64,000 nucleotides of DNA from Roseiarcus sp963835885 (GCA_963835885.1 CAWIHF010000026.1:372001-436000); one strand, 5' to 3'. Positions 46,004 through 56,229 are shown, numbered from the stretch's first letter. Notes: generated by a model from the sequence alone, not told the origin. Numbers and translations: made by a program.

Positions 46004-46183
46004 TTTGGACAAAATCTTCGGCCCGCTACGGCCTTTGGCCGTCATCCGCGCCGCCCCTGCGCCACGGGGGCGCTCGGGCGGCGCCGGCTCTGTTGCACCC
46101 GCGGTTGGCGCCTCTGCGTGGCGCCGGGGCTCGCGCTCGATGAAGATCTTTCAGCGTTGGGTGTGCGGAGGGTGTGAAAGTTG

Positions 46184-46212
46184 TTGACGAGCGCCACAGT
46201 GCGTACTATATT
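46184..46212 (+). promoter_or_regulatory. near-consensus sigma-70 promoter without an obvious gene
   Basis: TTGACG (46184-46189) and TATATT (46207-46212) are 17 bp apart, close to the ideal. The predicted start is near 46219. Downstream, 46219-46508 has no supported protein gene and then runs antisense into the HNH gene. Transcription could yield a non-coding or antisense RNA. Confidence 0.55.
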
Positions 46213-46508
46213 CGTTCCCGCAAAAAAACGCTCGACGGCTCGATCTCGTCATCGCGAGCTGCGCAGCGATTAAGGAATGACGGGCGTACGGCGATCGCTT
46301 CGCACCGCTTGTGATTACTTGAACGTCGCTTGCTTCGGGAGTTGGTTCCGCTGTTCCGCTGCGGTATCCTCCGCTAATCCCCTGAAAAGGCTCAAAACGG
46401 CAATGGGCAGGTCTTGCAATGGGTTGGCATGGGTTTGGGGTCGGCGCCGCATCCGCTTGGCGCCGGCGCCCGGTTTCTTGGCCGGCGGCGCCGTTCCTAC
46501 AGCGAAGA

Positions 46509-47075
46509 TCACGCCTCCAGTTCGCTGTCCCAGTAGAGGTAGTCCATCCAGCTCTCGTGGAGGTAGTTGGGCGGGAACAGGCGTCCGTTCTGGTGGAGGT
46601 CGTGGACGGTCGGCTGGTAGGGCTCGGTCGCCGGCCACATCCGCGCCGCCGAGGGCAGCTTGTCCGCCTTCTTCAGGTTGCAGGCGGAGCAGGCGGCGAC
46701 CACATTCTCCCAGGTGGTCACGCCGCCCTTGCAGCGGGGGACGACGTGGTCGAAGGTAAGGTCATCCCGCTCGCCGCAATATTGGCACGTGAAGCGATCC
46801 CGCAGAAAGACGTTGAACCGGGTGAAGGCCGGATAGCGGGTCGGCTTGACGTAGCTCTTCAGCGAAACGACGGACGGCAGCCGCATCTCGAACGATGGGC
46901 TTCTGACCAAAGTGTCGTATTCGGAGAGGATGTTGACCCGGTCGAGGAATACGGCCTTGATCGCATCCTGCCAGCACCAGATCGAAAGCGGAAAATAGCT
47001 CAGCGGACGGAAGTCCGCGTTCAACACGAGCGCCGGGCAATTGCCTGGCGTGACTGCCTGCGCATGAACCGTCAC
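46509..47075 (-). CDS. HNH endonuclease family protein
   Basis: The 188-residue protein has an N-terminal A-L-V-L-N-A-D-F-R-P-L-S-Y and W-Q-D-A-I-K-A-V-F-L. The HNH site follows: C-Q-Y-C-G at about 99-103, T-F-D-H-V-V-P, then W-E-N-V-V-A-A-C-S-A-C-N. The two C-x-x-C pairs bind structural zinc. This stand-alone HNH family is near-universal in Rhizobiales and is not a known defence gene. GTG 47075 follows GGAG; GTG 47099 is possible. Confidence 0.88.
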   Translation of the reverse strand: MTVHAQAVTPGNCPALVLNADFRPLSYFPLSIWCWQDAIKAVFLDRVNILSEYDTLVRSPSFEMRLPSVVSLKSYVKPTRYPAFTRFNVFLRDRFTCQYCGERDDLTFDHVVPRCKGGVTTWENVVAACSACNLKKADKLPSAARMWPATEPYQPTVHDLHQNGRLFPPNYLHESWMDYLYWDSELEA

Positions 47076-47227
47076 AAAAAGACGCTCCGTCCTCCGCACC
47101 CTTGGCCAGCCGGAGAATCCGACCGCCGCACTACTCTACAGCTAGCGTGACGCCCTTGTGAAGGCTCCGAAATCCCGGGTTTTCCGGAGCTTTGCAGCGG
47201 TTGGTGGTTTCCTTGCGGCCGAATCGA

Positions 47228-47650
47228 TCAGCGTGCTTCGCGCTCGATCGCCTCGATGTCGGCGTCCGTCAGGCCGAAGTGGTGGCCGATCTCGTGCACC
47301 AGCACGTGGGTGACGACGGCCGACAGCGGGTCCTCTCCCTCGCACCAGTAATCGAGCAGGGGACGGCGGTAGAGCCAGATCATGTTGGGCAGTTCGCCCG
47401 TCTCCGCCACGGCCCCGCGCTGGGAGAGACCCCGGCCGCGGAAGAGGCCGAGCAGATCGAAATCCGTCTCGGCCCCCATCTCGTCCAGCGTTTCGTCGTC
47501 GGGGAAATCGATGACCTGAATCACCAGTCCCTCGCACAGGCGACGAAACCGCGCCGGAAGTTGCGCGTAGGCCGCGTCGGCCAGCGCCTCGACGTCGGCG
47601 AGGGAGGGCGCAGGAAGCGCGCCGAGCTCGCTCGGCGGCTTGCCGGTCAC
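47228..47650 (-). CDS. zincin-like metallopeptidase family protein
   Basis: The 140-residue protein carries H-E-I-G-H-H-F-G-L near its C-terminus, the HExxH zinc site of the DUF1025-type 'metallopeptidase family' proteins, and the family's P-D-D-E-T-L-D-E-M. The substrate is unknown. It overlaps the cNMP-binding gene by four bases (ATGA). Confidence 0.87.
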   Translation of the reverse strand: MTGKPPSELGALPAPSLADVEALADAAYAQLPARFRRLCEGLVIQVIDFPDDETLDEMGAETDFDLLGLFRGRGLSQRGAVAETGELPNMIWLYRRPLLDYWCEGEDPLSAVVTHVLVHEIGHHFGLTDADIEAIEREAR

Positions 47651-48129
47651 AGCCTGGCCCCGGGTTTCCGGCCGATTGTGTCGAGCGACCTTTCCCGCAC
47701 GGCGTCGAGCCCGTCGACGAGTCGCCGGGCGCGTTCGGCGAGCGCGGCGCGCACCTTGACCGCGGCGTCAGGAAATTCCGCCAGCACGCGCTTGAACGTC
47801 TCCCGCGGCACCGGGATAACGACGGCGTCTTCGACGACGCGCGCCTCGACGTGCCGCGTCACCGGCCCATAAAGGGCGACCTCTCCGATGAGCGCGCCCG
47901 CCGTCACCCGTCTTTCACCGTTGCGCCTCGCGCCGCTCTTCGACAACAGAACCGTGCCGGAGTGAAGAAAGTATCCCTCGTCGCCGGCCTCGTCGGCATG
48001 AAACAGCACTTCTCCCGCCCGGAGGCGCCGCTTCCTGCATGAGAACGCGACCAGCTGAACGGCCTCCCGGGGCAGGAGGCTGAACGGATGGGTGCGGGCG
48101 AGCCTGGCGACGTCGTCGTCGAGCGTCAC
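47647..48129 (-). CDS. cyclic nucleotide-binding domain protein without HTH
   Basis: The 160-residue protein is a single cNMP-binding beta-barrel (L-R-A-G-E-V-L-F-H-A-D-E-A-G-D, then I-G-E-V-A-L-Y-G) plus a short C-terminal helix. There is no DNA-binding domain, unlike Crp/Fnr regulators. It lies between a response regulator and a metallopeptidase, all overlapping by four bases, so the three form one operon. It probably senses a nucleotide or acts as a regulatory partner. Confidence 0.82.
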   Translation of the reverse strand: MTLDDDVARLARTHPFSLLPREAVQLVAFSCRKRRLRAGEVLFHADEAGDEGYFLHSGTVLLSKSGARRNGERRVTAGALIGEVALYGPVTRHVEARVVEDAVVIPVPRETFKRVLAEFPDAAVKVRAALAERARRLVDGLDAVRERSLDTIGRKPGARL

Positions 48130-48839
48130 TCCGAGCGCCCTCCAGCGGCCCCGCTCGCCACGAGCTTGTAACCGCCGCCTTCGGTGACGAGAAGCTGCGC
48201 CTCGGCCGGATTGTCCTCAATCTTCTGCCTCAGGCGATAGATGTGAGTCTCCAGCGTGTGCGTGGTGACATTGGCGTTGTAGCCCCAGACATTCTTGAGC
48301 AGCGTTTCGCGCGGCACCGGCTGCTGATCCGCGCGGTGCAGATAACGAAGGATCGCGGCTTCCTTTTCTGTCAGCCGAAGTTTAACGCCCTGCGGGTCGA
48401 CGAGGTTCTTGGACGTCGGACGGAAAGTGTATGGGCCGACCTGGAACTCGGCGTCCTCGCTTGCTTCATATTGGCGCAGCTGCGATCGGATCCGCGCGAG
48501 CAACACGGCGAAACGGAACGGCTTGCCGACATAGTCATTGGCGCCGGAGTCGAGCCCCAGCACGGCGTCGGCGTCCGAGTCGTGCGCCGTCAGCATGATG
48601 ATCGGTTTGCGGTAGCCGTCGCGCCGCAGGCGTTTGACCGCCTCGCGTCCATCGAGGTCCGGGAGACCCACGTCCATGATCAGCAGATCGGGCGGCGAGT
48701 CGGGGACGGTTTTCAGCGCCGCCTCCGCCGTATCGACCGCCTCGACCTGAAACTCCGGATGCAAAACAAGCTGCTCGACAAGCGCGTTGCGCAAGTCGAC
48801 GTCATCGTCAACGATCAGTATTCGCCGCGCCTGGGTCAT
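48126..48839 (-). CDS. OmpR/PhoB-family response regulator
   Basis: The protein of about 237 residues has a receiver domain with D-D-D near the N-terminus, the phospho-acceptor Asp in L-L-I-M-D-V-G-L-P, and K in G-K-P-F. A winged-helix DNA-binding domain ends T-H-I-Y-R-L-R-Q-K-I. No histidine kinase is adjacent. I start at ATG 48839; GTG 48848 is also in frame. It is the first gene of the regulator-cNMP-metallopeptidase operon. Confidence 0.9.
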   Translation of the reverse strand: MTQARRILIVDDDVDLRNALVEQLVLHPEFQVEAVDTAEAALKTVPDSPPDLLIMDVGLPDLDGREAVKRLRRDGYRKPIIMLTAHDSDADAVLGLDSGANDYVGKPFRFAVLLARIRSQLRQYEASEDAEFQVGPYTFRPTSKNLVDPQGVKLRLTEKEAAILRYLHRADQQPVPRETLLKNVWGYNANVTTHTLETHIYRLRQKIEDNPAEAQLLVTEGGGYKLVASGAAGGRSE

Positions 48840-48937
48840 TGGCAGCACTTTACCGGCTAAGCCCTTGCGCCGCTAGTCTGGGAATAAGGCAAGGTTACGG
48901 CCGAGCCGATCTATTGGCGCCGTGCCGAGGCTCGAAC

Positions 48938-49318
48938 TCAGGCCGCTCGGGGCGGTCCTCCAGAAGCTTCGAGTTCCGCCGCCTCAGCCTCCGTGAAGAC
49001 GCGGCTGCGCGTCAGAAAGCGTACGCCTTCCGGGGCTTCGAGCGAAAATCCGCCGCCGCGTCCCGGAACGACGTCAATGATCAGCTGGGTATGGCGCCAA
49101 TATTCGAACTGCGCCGCGCCGATATAGAAGGGGCAGTGTTCGATTTCGCCGAGACAGACGTCTTGCGGCCCAACTCGGAACTCGCCCGCCGGATAGCACA
49201 TCGGAGACGAGCCGTCGCAGCAGCCGCCCGATTGATGGAACATCAGTGGGCCGTGTATCTGGCGCAGGCGGCGCACGGCGGACGCCGCCGCCTCTGTAAT
49301 CTCGACGCGTTGGATCAT
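48938..49318 (-). CDS. DUF779 family protein
   Basis: The 126-residue protein has the DUF779 Cys motif H-Q-S-G-G-C-C-D-G-S-S-P-M-C and W-R-H-T-Q-L-I-I-D-V. DUF779 genes typically sit next to AldB-type aldehyde dehydrogenases, as here (60 bp downstream). A role in alcohol/aldehyde oxidation is inferred from that linkage. ATG 49318 is the family start. Confidence 0.9.
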   Translation of the reverse strand: MIQRVEITEAAASAVRRLRQIHGPLMFHQSGGCCDGSSPMCYPAGEFRVGPQDVCLGEIEHCPFYIGAAQFEYWRHTQLIIDVVPGRGGGFSLEAPEGVRFLTRSRVFTEAEAAELEASGGPPRAA

Positions 49319-49377
49319 GGTGAGGCCCTGCGCGGTCAAGAGCGGGCGGAGGCGAACCTCCGCCCGCCAGTCTTGGA

Positions 49378-50898
49378 TCAGAAGAAGCCGAGCGCCTTCG
49401 TCGAATAGCTGACAAGGAGGTTCTTGGTCTGCTGGTAGTGATCGAGCATCATCTTGTGGGTTTCGCGCCCGATGCCCGACTGCTTGTAACCGCCGAACGC
49501 CGCGTGGGCGGGGTAGGCGTGGTAGCAATTGGTCCAGACGCGCCCCGCCTGTATCTCTCGACCAAACCGGTAGGCCCGGTTTCCGTTGCGCGTCCAGACC
49601 CCTGCGCCGAGGCCGTAAAGCGTGTCGTTGGCGATCTCGAGCGCTTCCGCCTCGTCCTTGAACTTCGCCACCGAGACGACCGGTCCAAAGATCTCTTCCT
49701 GGAAGACGCGCATCTTGTTGTGGCCGGCAAAGATCGTCGGCTGGATATAGTAACCGTCCGCCAGCTCGCCCTCGAGGTGGGCGCGCGCGCCGCCGGTCAG
49801 CACCTGCGCGCCTTCCTGACGGCCGATGTCGAGATAGGACAAGATTTTCTCGAGCTGATCGGTCGACGCCTGCGCGCCGATCATCGTCGACATGTCGAGC
49901 GGATGGCCCTGCTTGACCTTCTTGGTGCGCTCGACCGCGCGTTCCATAAAGCGATCGTAAATCAATTCCTGAACGAGCGCGCGGCTCGGGCAAGTGCAGA
50001 CTTCGCCCTGGTTCAAGGCGAACATGGTGAAGCCTTCAAGGCACTTGTCGAAGTAGTCGTCGTCGGCGTCCATCACGTCGGCGAAGAAGATGTTCGGCGA
50101 CTTGCCGCCGAGCTCCAGCGTGACCGGGATAAGGTTGTCGGACGCGTATTGCATGATCAGGCGACCGGTGGTCGTCTCGCCGGTGAAGGCGATTTTCGAG
50201 ATGCGCTTGTTCTGGGCGAGCGGTTTGCCCGCCTCGACCCCGAATCCGTTGACGATATTGAGGACGCCGGCCGGAAGGATGTCGGCGATGAGCTCCGCGA
50301 CGATCAGGATGCCGAGCGGAGTCTGTTCGGCGGGCTTCAGGACGACGCAGTTGCCCGCCGCCAGCGCCGGCGCGAGCTTCCAAATCGCCATCAGCATCGG
50401 GAAGTTCCACGGAATGATCTGGCCGACGACGCCCAGCGGCTCATGGAAGTGGTAGGCGACGGTGTCGTGATCGATCTCCGAAAGCGAGCCCTCCTGCGCG
50501 CGGATCGCGCCGGCGAAATAGCGCCAGTGGTCGACGCAGAGCGGCAGGTCGGCGTAGGTGGTCTCGCGGATCGGCTTGCCGTTGTCGAGGGTTTCGACCA
50601 GCGCCAGGAGATCGAGGTTGGCCTCCATCTTGTCGGCGACGCGGTTGAGGATCAGGGCCCGTTCGGCAGGCGGCGCCTTGCCCCAGGCGTTCTTGGCCTT
50701 GTGGGCGGCGTCGAGCGCAAGCTCGATGTCGGCTGCCGAAGAGCGGGGAATTGAGCACAAGCGCCTGCCTGTCACCGGGCTCGGGTTGTCGAAGTAGCGC
50801 CCCTCGACCGGGGCGACCCACTTGCCGCCGATGAAATTGTCGTAACGGTCACGGATCAGCCCGCGTGCCGCAATCTTGTCAATCGCTGCCTGATACAT
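49378..50898 (-). CDS. NAD(P)+ aldehyde dehydrogenase, AldB/ExaC type
   Basis: The 506-residue ALDH has W-N-F-P near 168, F-T-G-E-T-T-T-G for NAD binding, and the catalytic Glu in L-E-L-G-G-K-S. The catalytic Cys lies in N-Q-G-E-V-C-T-C-P-S. The adjacent second Cys is typical of the AldB/ExaC group that oxidises acetaldehyde and similar short aldehydes. It is followed by DUF779 on the same transcript. Confidence 0.93.
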   Translation of the reverse strand: MYQAAIDKIAARGLIRDRYDNFIGGKWVAPVEGRYFDNPSPVTGRRLCSIPRSSAADIELALDAAHKAKNAWGKAPPAERALILNRVADKMEANLDLLALVETLDNGKPIRETTYADLPLCVDHWRYFAGAIRAQEGSLSEIDHDTVAYHFHEPLGVVGQIIPWNFPMLMAIWKLAPALAAGNCVVLKPAEQTPLGILIVAELIADILPAGVLNIVNGFGVEAGKPLAQNKRISKIAFTGETTTGRLIMQYASDNLIPVTLELGGKSPNIFFADVMDADDDYFDKCLEGFTMFALNQGEVCTCPSRALVQELIYDRFMERAVERTKKVKQGHPLDMSTMIGAQASTDQLEKILSYLDIGRQEGAQVLTGGARAHLEGELADGYYIQPTIFAGHNKMRVFQEEIFGPVVSVAKFKDEAEALEIANDTLYGLGAGVWTRNGNRAYRFGREIQAGRVWTNCYHAYPAHAAFGGYKQSGIGRETHKMMLDHYQQTKNLLVSYSTKALGFF

Positions 50899-51035
50899 CG
50901 GTTTCCTCCATCGAACGCGTCGCTTCCAGCTTGCGGTCGCAAGGGGACAAAGCGGCGTTGCCGGTATATCTTCTCAGGAACGTCGCTGGGGCAACGGTAC
51001 TTTCGGAGGAAGCTTGCGGAGCCGGCGCGAAGCGA

Positions 51036-53411
51036 TCAGGGCGAGAGTAAGAGCTCCCGGGCGCCCGCTTTCCTGAGATCCTCCTCCGATCCGGTCAGCG
51101 TGATCGACTTCACGTCGTTCCACAGGGGGACGAGGTCGCCGTAGTGGGGCGAAAAGATGTGGCCGGACTCGCCTGTCGTGATCATGAAGCGAGACTTCTC
51201 CGGGTCGGCGAGGTCGTAAAGGCCGCGGAATCCGGGGCCGTGCGTCCGGGCGAACGGCGCCTCCCGCGGCGCTTCGAAGCCGCCCCCGCGGTCGAGCGTG
51301 TAAAAGCCCCCGCCGGACGGCACGCTGAGATTGCTGATCCGGTCGAGCAGCGGCAGATGGCTGTAGACTTTGTGCTGGAGCAGGCTCGATGTGCTCGTCG
51401 CCCCAGCGCCATCGGCTCATGTCCGCCCCGTCACGCTTGACGAGCAGCGCAAGGCCCTCGTCGAGAGCCCGCCCGAGCGCCCTGCGACAGTCCGGGTCCG
51501 GCTTGTCCGGGGCGTCGCACCAGCTCGAATGGTTGCGCATCAGAGAAACGAGGGTAGAGGCGGCGAAGGGGCCTTCCTTCTCCATCTTCAGCCCCGTCTT
51601 CTCAACGATCAGATTCCGATGGAGAGTGCCGAGGAACGCGGTGAAGATCAGCGGCTCGGGGCGGTCCTTGTCCATCTCCGCGTTCCAGTTCGCGAGCATC
51701 GCCTGAGCCTGCCGCGCCCGTTCGTCCGACGGCGCGATCATCGCAATGAAGGGCTGCAATTCCCTCGCCGCCAGCGACAAGTGGTCGGCCTGCATTGCGG
51801 CCGAAGTCGCGAGACTGTGCTTGTCGATGGTGTCGAAGAACTGCTGGATGCGGCGCGCGCGAAAGGTCTTCCTCCCAGTCCTGGCCGAAGGTCGGCTGGT
51901 GGTCGTCCTCCACGTTGGCGTTGTTGGCGTTGAAGGCGAAGCCGATCTCGGGGTTGTGCAGCTGCGGCAATTGCTCGAACGGGACAACGCCGATCCAGTC
52001 GAATGCGCCGGACGCCCCGTCGACCGGGGCCAGGCCATCTCCCGACTTGCGCAAGGGCACGAGGCCGGGGCTGAAGAAGCCGATGTCGCCGGAAACGTCG
52101 GCATAGACGACGTTCTGCGTCGGCGTTTGACACAATCGCATCGCGTCGAGGAACTGGCTCCAGTTTCCCGCGACGTCGAGGCGCATGATCGCCTCTTCGG
52201 TCGTGTCATGGTCGCCAAGACCGGTGAAGGCGAGCGCGATCGCCTTGCCTGGGCCGGCGAGCCCGCCGAGGTCTTTGCTGACATCGGAGAGCACTGGACC
52301 GTGGCGAGTCGTCCGGATCGTCAGCCTTACGTCTGGCGCATCCTTGACGTGGATCGTCTCGTCGCGGGTATCGAACGGCTTGGGTCCGTCGGGCGTCAGG
52401 TATTTCGAGGGGTCCGAGGGATCGATGGTCTCGACGAAGAGGTCCTGGACGTCGGTGTTCGCGGTCGTCGCGCCCCACGCGATCCTGTCGTTCTGGCCGA
52501 GCACGACGAACGGCGTCCCCGGCGCAGTGGCGCCTTTGACAGAACCTTCCGGCGTGACGATCCGCACGAGATACCAGAGGATCGGCGCGCCGAGCCCAAG
52601 GTGCGGATCGTTGGCGAGGATCGGCTTTCCGGTGACGGTGCGGGACCCGGAGACCACCCACTCGTTCGAGGCGCCGCGGCCGAGGCCGGTCAGCGCGCCG
52701 ATCTCGTCCTCGATGCTTTCGCCGCTCGCATGTGTCGGGTTGAGCGCCGGGAGCGTGGTGATCGGATCGTCCGGCTTCACGCCGGGGAACATCCACTTCG
52801 CCTGCTCCGGCCCGAGCTTTTGCGCGGAGGCGGGCGCGCAACGCCTCGATCTCGTAGTTGTGCGACAGCTGAAGCGCCATCAGCTTGCCCCAGACGAGGG
52901 AATCGGCCGGCTTCCAAGGTTCGGGCTTGTCTCCGACAATCAGGAATTCTGGCGGCAGCGCATTCTTGTGGCTGTCGAGGAAGGCGTTGACGCCTTCAGC
53001 ATAGGCCTCGAGCCGCTTTTGCGCCCACGGCGACAGCGCGGCGAAGCTGCTCTCCGCCTCGCGGTAGAAGCCGAGCGTCCGGATGAACTTGTCGACGTCG
53101 AGGCGGTCGGCGCCGAAGACCTCGGCGAGGCGACCCTGTCCGACGCGGCGCTGCAACTCCATCTGGAACAGCCGCTCGCTCGCGTGCAGGTAGCCGAGCG
53201 CGCGCACGGCGTCGTCCATCGAGGCGGCGAAGATGTGCGGCACGCCGTAGCCGTCGCGCCAGACGCGGACTTCGGCCGACAGGCCCGGCAGCTTTTCCGA
53301 GCCGGAATAGGCCGGCATGGCCCGCCAGAACAGGTAGGCCCCGGCGAACGCCATGACCACCACGAGCGCGACGACGAGGCGGATCGCTCTCCAGACCAGC
53401 CGCCAGACCAT
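51036..53411 (-). pseudogene. penicillin acylase family protein (Ntn hydrolase), three frameshifts
   Basis: From ATG 53411 the protein has an N-terminal membrane/signal helix and the family N-terminal domain (V-W-R-D-G-Y-G-V-P-H-I-F). After a shift near 52820 (AAAA run) comes G-A-S-N-E-W-V-V-S-G-S-R-T, whose Ser is the autocatalytic nucleophile. Further shifts near 51855 (GCGCGCGC) and 51387 lead to the C-terminal part ending at 51036 (I-T-L-T-G, then L-L-L-S-P). All four pieces are collinear with one 790-residue acylase. Such enzymes cleave amides, for example acyl-homoserine lactones or beta-lactams; the substrate is unknown here. Confidence 0.82.
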
Positions 53412-53646
53412 TCAACTCCCCGACAACCTCAGCGCAGGACAATGAACCCGCTTCCATCTCCGGAGTCCACCGCCTGGCGCCGGAGGGGACGGAGCTCGCC
53501 GCGCGGCGGCCGTTCCTCGCGGCTCGAGAGCCGGCAAACCCTGAAGACGATCCAAGCCAGGGGAAATTCCGCGAAAGTCCGCGGCAACCGGAGCAAAGCC
53601 AAGGGAAGCCGAATCCAAGCAAAAGTCTTCCGCGAATCCGGACTTT

Positions 53647-54213
53647 TCAAGCGCTTACGCCGGAATCCAAATTGTTTCCCGTGTGGCATGCGCCTTCGTT
53701 TTCCGCCTCGTCCGCGGCATGGCCGTCGATGCTCACCGCCGGCAGCTGGGCCGCGCCCATGTCGGCCGCCGCGTTCGTGGCGCGCCTCGCCTCTTCGGCA
53801 TGGATGCGGGCGATGATGCGGTTCATCTTGGCGAGCAGTCTTTGGCGCGCCTTGTCGTCGTAGACGTCGATGGCCGCCAAGGGCCTCTGGTAACGGTCGA
53901 GCCGGTCGAGAAGCTTGAGATAGGGCGAGATCGCCCCGACGTCGCCCTCGGCGAGCGCGCCGGCGGCGAGCCTCAGCGCCGGCTCGAGGCGCGCCAGCTG
54001 CAGCATCGCGTGGTCCGAGGCGCTGTCGACGGCTCGCCTTTGCAAAGTCTTGCTGACGATCTGGCTGATGCGTTTGCTCGACAGGCTCTCCGCGTGGGCG
54101 ATGTCGCCATAGGCCCAGCCCTCGCGCAGCCGGGCGAAAATGCGCTCCCGCCGCAACATCCGCTCCTTCTCGCTCAGGAACCGCTTCGGAATGGAAACCC
54201 TCTCCTGAACCAT
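53647..54213 (-). CDS. HTH protein, tandem paralogue 1
   Basis: The 188-residue protein starts at ATG 54213 after GAGGGG. Its first half reads like a sigma-region-4/GerE-type helix-turn-helix (R-E-G-W-A-Y-G-D-I-A, then S-S-K-R-I-S-Q-I-V). The middle (Q-L-A-R-L-E-P-A-L-R, then I-S-P-Y-L-K-L-L-D-R-L-D-R-Y-Q) is shared with its neighbour at 54300. No named family comes to mind. Such tandem pairs lie on alphaproteobacterial islands and plasmids. Confidence 0.6.
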   Translation of the reverse strand: MVQERVSIPKRFLSEKERMLRRERIFARLREGWAYGDIAHAESLSSKRISQIVSKTLQRRAVDSASDHAMLQLARLEPALRLAAGALAEGDVGAISPYLKLLDRLDRYQRPLAAIDVYDDKARQRLLAKMNRIIARIHAEEARRATNAAADMGAAQLPAVSIDGHAADEAENEGACHTGNNLDSGVSA

Positions 54214-54299
54214 TTCGCCCCTCCTCTCTCTTCGCCGCCGGGCGCGGTTGAAAGAACCGGGCAGTGGCGCGATCCACCAAAAGCCGAAAGAAAACGCCG

Positions 54300-54777
54300 T
54301 CAAACCGGTTCGGCGGCGGCTTCGACGCCGTGCGAGGCCGCGTCCTCGTCCGCCTCGCTCCCGTAGAGCCGCTCTTCCATCTGGTTGAGCTTGTCCATCA
54401 GCCTCTTGCGGGCGCCGTCGTCGTCCTCAGCATGGGCGTTGGCGACCGCCTGCCAGCGGTCGGCCCGGTCCAGCGCCTTCAAGAAGGGCGCAATGGCCTT
54501 CATGTCGCCCGTCGAGGATCGCCGCCTCGGCCGCCTGCAGCGCCGGCGTCAGGCGCGCCAGCTGCAGTTTTGCATGATCGGCGCCGTTCTCGATCGGCCG
54601 CTTTCGAAAAACCTCGCGAACGATCTGCCGGATGCGCTCGGCGGTCAGCCCCTCCTCGCGCGCGATCTCGTCATAGGCCCAGCCCTCGCGGCGCCGGGCC
54701 AGGATGCGCCCTCGCCGCAAGATCCTGCCATAGGCGTCGAGCCGTCGCTGGACGGTCGGCCCCATATTTTTATCCAT
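54300..54777 (-). pseudogene. HTH protein, tandem paralogue 2, frameshifted
   Basis: From ATG 54777 the frame has the same layout as its neighbour: R-E-G-W-A-Y-D-E-I-A-R-E-E-G-L-T-A-E-R-I-R-Q-I in short segments, then A-K-L-Q-L-A-R-L-T-P-A-L. After I-L-D-G it derails; M-K-A-I-A-P-F-L-K-A-L-D-R-A-D-R-W-Q continues one frame over to 54300. One extra G in GGG near 54509 explains this. Repaired length is about 158 residues. Confidence 0.58.
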
Positions 54778-54948
54778 GCTCGCTTCGCTCTCCCGCGTGC
54801 CTCAGCGGACTCGGTTTTGGAAAAATGTCCGCAGACGGATTTTTTATCTTGCCATTATGTTCCTGATATGTTCTCTTGGCAAGATAATTTTCGCTTCGGC
54901 CTTGCCGGAAGCGCCGACGACGCTCGGGTTTGGGCGGACACCGCCCGT

Positions 54949-55933
54949 TCAAAATGCGATTGTCGAGCGGCCGGACTCCGCCCTGAGCGAGCATCGATTA
55001 AGGCGCTGGCAGAACATTGCGAAGGGCGGAAAGCGGGCGTCCGCACTTGATATTTTGCGCTCGAAAAACGCCTGATTTGGTTGCCACACGATCAGTTGGT
55101 TGGTGAATCTCCTCCGGCGCAAACGTCTCTCAACGAAAACGAGCTGAGTGTCGTCTACCCCGTAAACGTATTGGCGCGCTTGGCGGGCAATCGCGCTGTT
55201 TGTCGCCTCGACCAAGTCGCGCCGCGCGACAACTCGCCGTGTTACTTCTGGTGTCCGAGCGGCTAAGAATAATGTCCGAGGGCCGAGGGGGAACGCTATA
55301 TATCCATCAGGATGCCCGAGCCCATCACTCATCACGATGGGCCGATCTGACGTTAACAGCTTGTGCTCATATTGACTGATTGAGCAAAGTCCCCAATGAA
55401 AACTTGAGATAAGGTGAGCCGATCGAGGTACAGAATTGCGTCCTGAAGCAAAAGAGCCTTATGACGCTCAACATGGCCGGCGTCAGTCGCCGCCTGCAAA
55501 AATTCATCGAACGTTGCCGGATCGGCATTGGACCTCCTTGTTGGGTAGGATTCGCGAAGATTTGCGAAAATTTCTTGATATACTTCGAGACTAGTTCTTT
55601 GAGTTTCTCTGGGCTACGTTGCATAATTGAAATTAGGAACGTTGCCCAAAAAAGCCGATCATCTCGAGTTAAAGAATTTGTTCCATAATTTTCAATGTTT
55701 TCAAGTATATCACGTGCTTTCTGATCAATGCGCTTCATGAACCGTGTCTCAAGCAAGTGCTTCTTATCGTCGGCGACTTGAGGAATGGCGTAGAGGTCCT
55801 CGGCATATCCAGTCCCAGAGGGATAGACACGCTTTGGTTTTACTATTGTGTGGGGACGGGAAAATTCACAGAGCCGTTTATCCGCTCCTATCCATCGCTT
55901 GGTATAGAAGCATGGAATGTAATGATGGCGCAT
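54949..55933 (-). pseudogene. DUF4238 family protein, two frameshifts
   Basis: ATG 55933 starts the DUF4238 hallmark R-H-H-Y-I-P-C-F-Y-T-K-R-W. A lost A near 55529 (AA for AAA) moves the frame to D-P-A-T-F-D-E-F-L-Q. A second change near 55378 moves it to Y-E-H-K-L-L-T-S-D-R-P, and then G-Y-I-A-F-P-L-G-P and Y-V-Y-G-V-D-D follow to 54949. Repaired length is about 325 residues. DUF4238 proteins are frequent on defence islands and their activity is unproven. It lies 16 bp downstream of the GmrSD-like gene. Confidence 0.7.
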
Positions 55934-56229
55934 TCGCGAAGGTCGGTGCTACTCCATGAACTCCAAGGAGAGAAATCGTTTTTTCTCCTGCTCCGATCCT
56001 AGCGAGATCCCCCAACGCGCTTCCATGAACGCAACCATCTCCAAGCCCCTCCTGAGCACCGAATCCGGTGTCCAGTCCGACGACTGCGCTACGGCTATTT
56101 CACTATATGATCCGTTATAATAACCTTTGACACCCTGAGCATCCTGATTTTTCGCGCTGAACGCCCGATTGGAGAACGTGGAGTTGCGGCTTTGCGAGAG
56201 TGCCAAGAGATTTCCGAGTGAATTCGTAA

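Noticed and set aside
46277..46759. 160-residue + strand frame downstream of the strong promoter
   Set aside because: Composition is Ser/Arg-rich, it is antisense to the HNH gene, and no start signal or family pattern is seen.
47228..47650. Metallopeptidase and cNMP protein as a toxin-antitoxin or ImmA-type defence pair
   Set aside because: Both families are chromosomal and widely conserved in Rhizobiales, with no defence linkage visible here.
54776..55075. 99-residue + strand frame with a hydrophobic N-terminus
   Set aside because: It is antisense to the DUF4238 C-terminus, whose family pattern is clear, and has no ribosome site.
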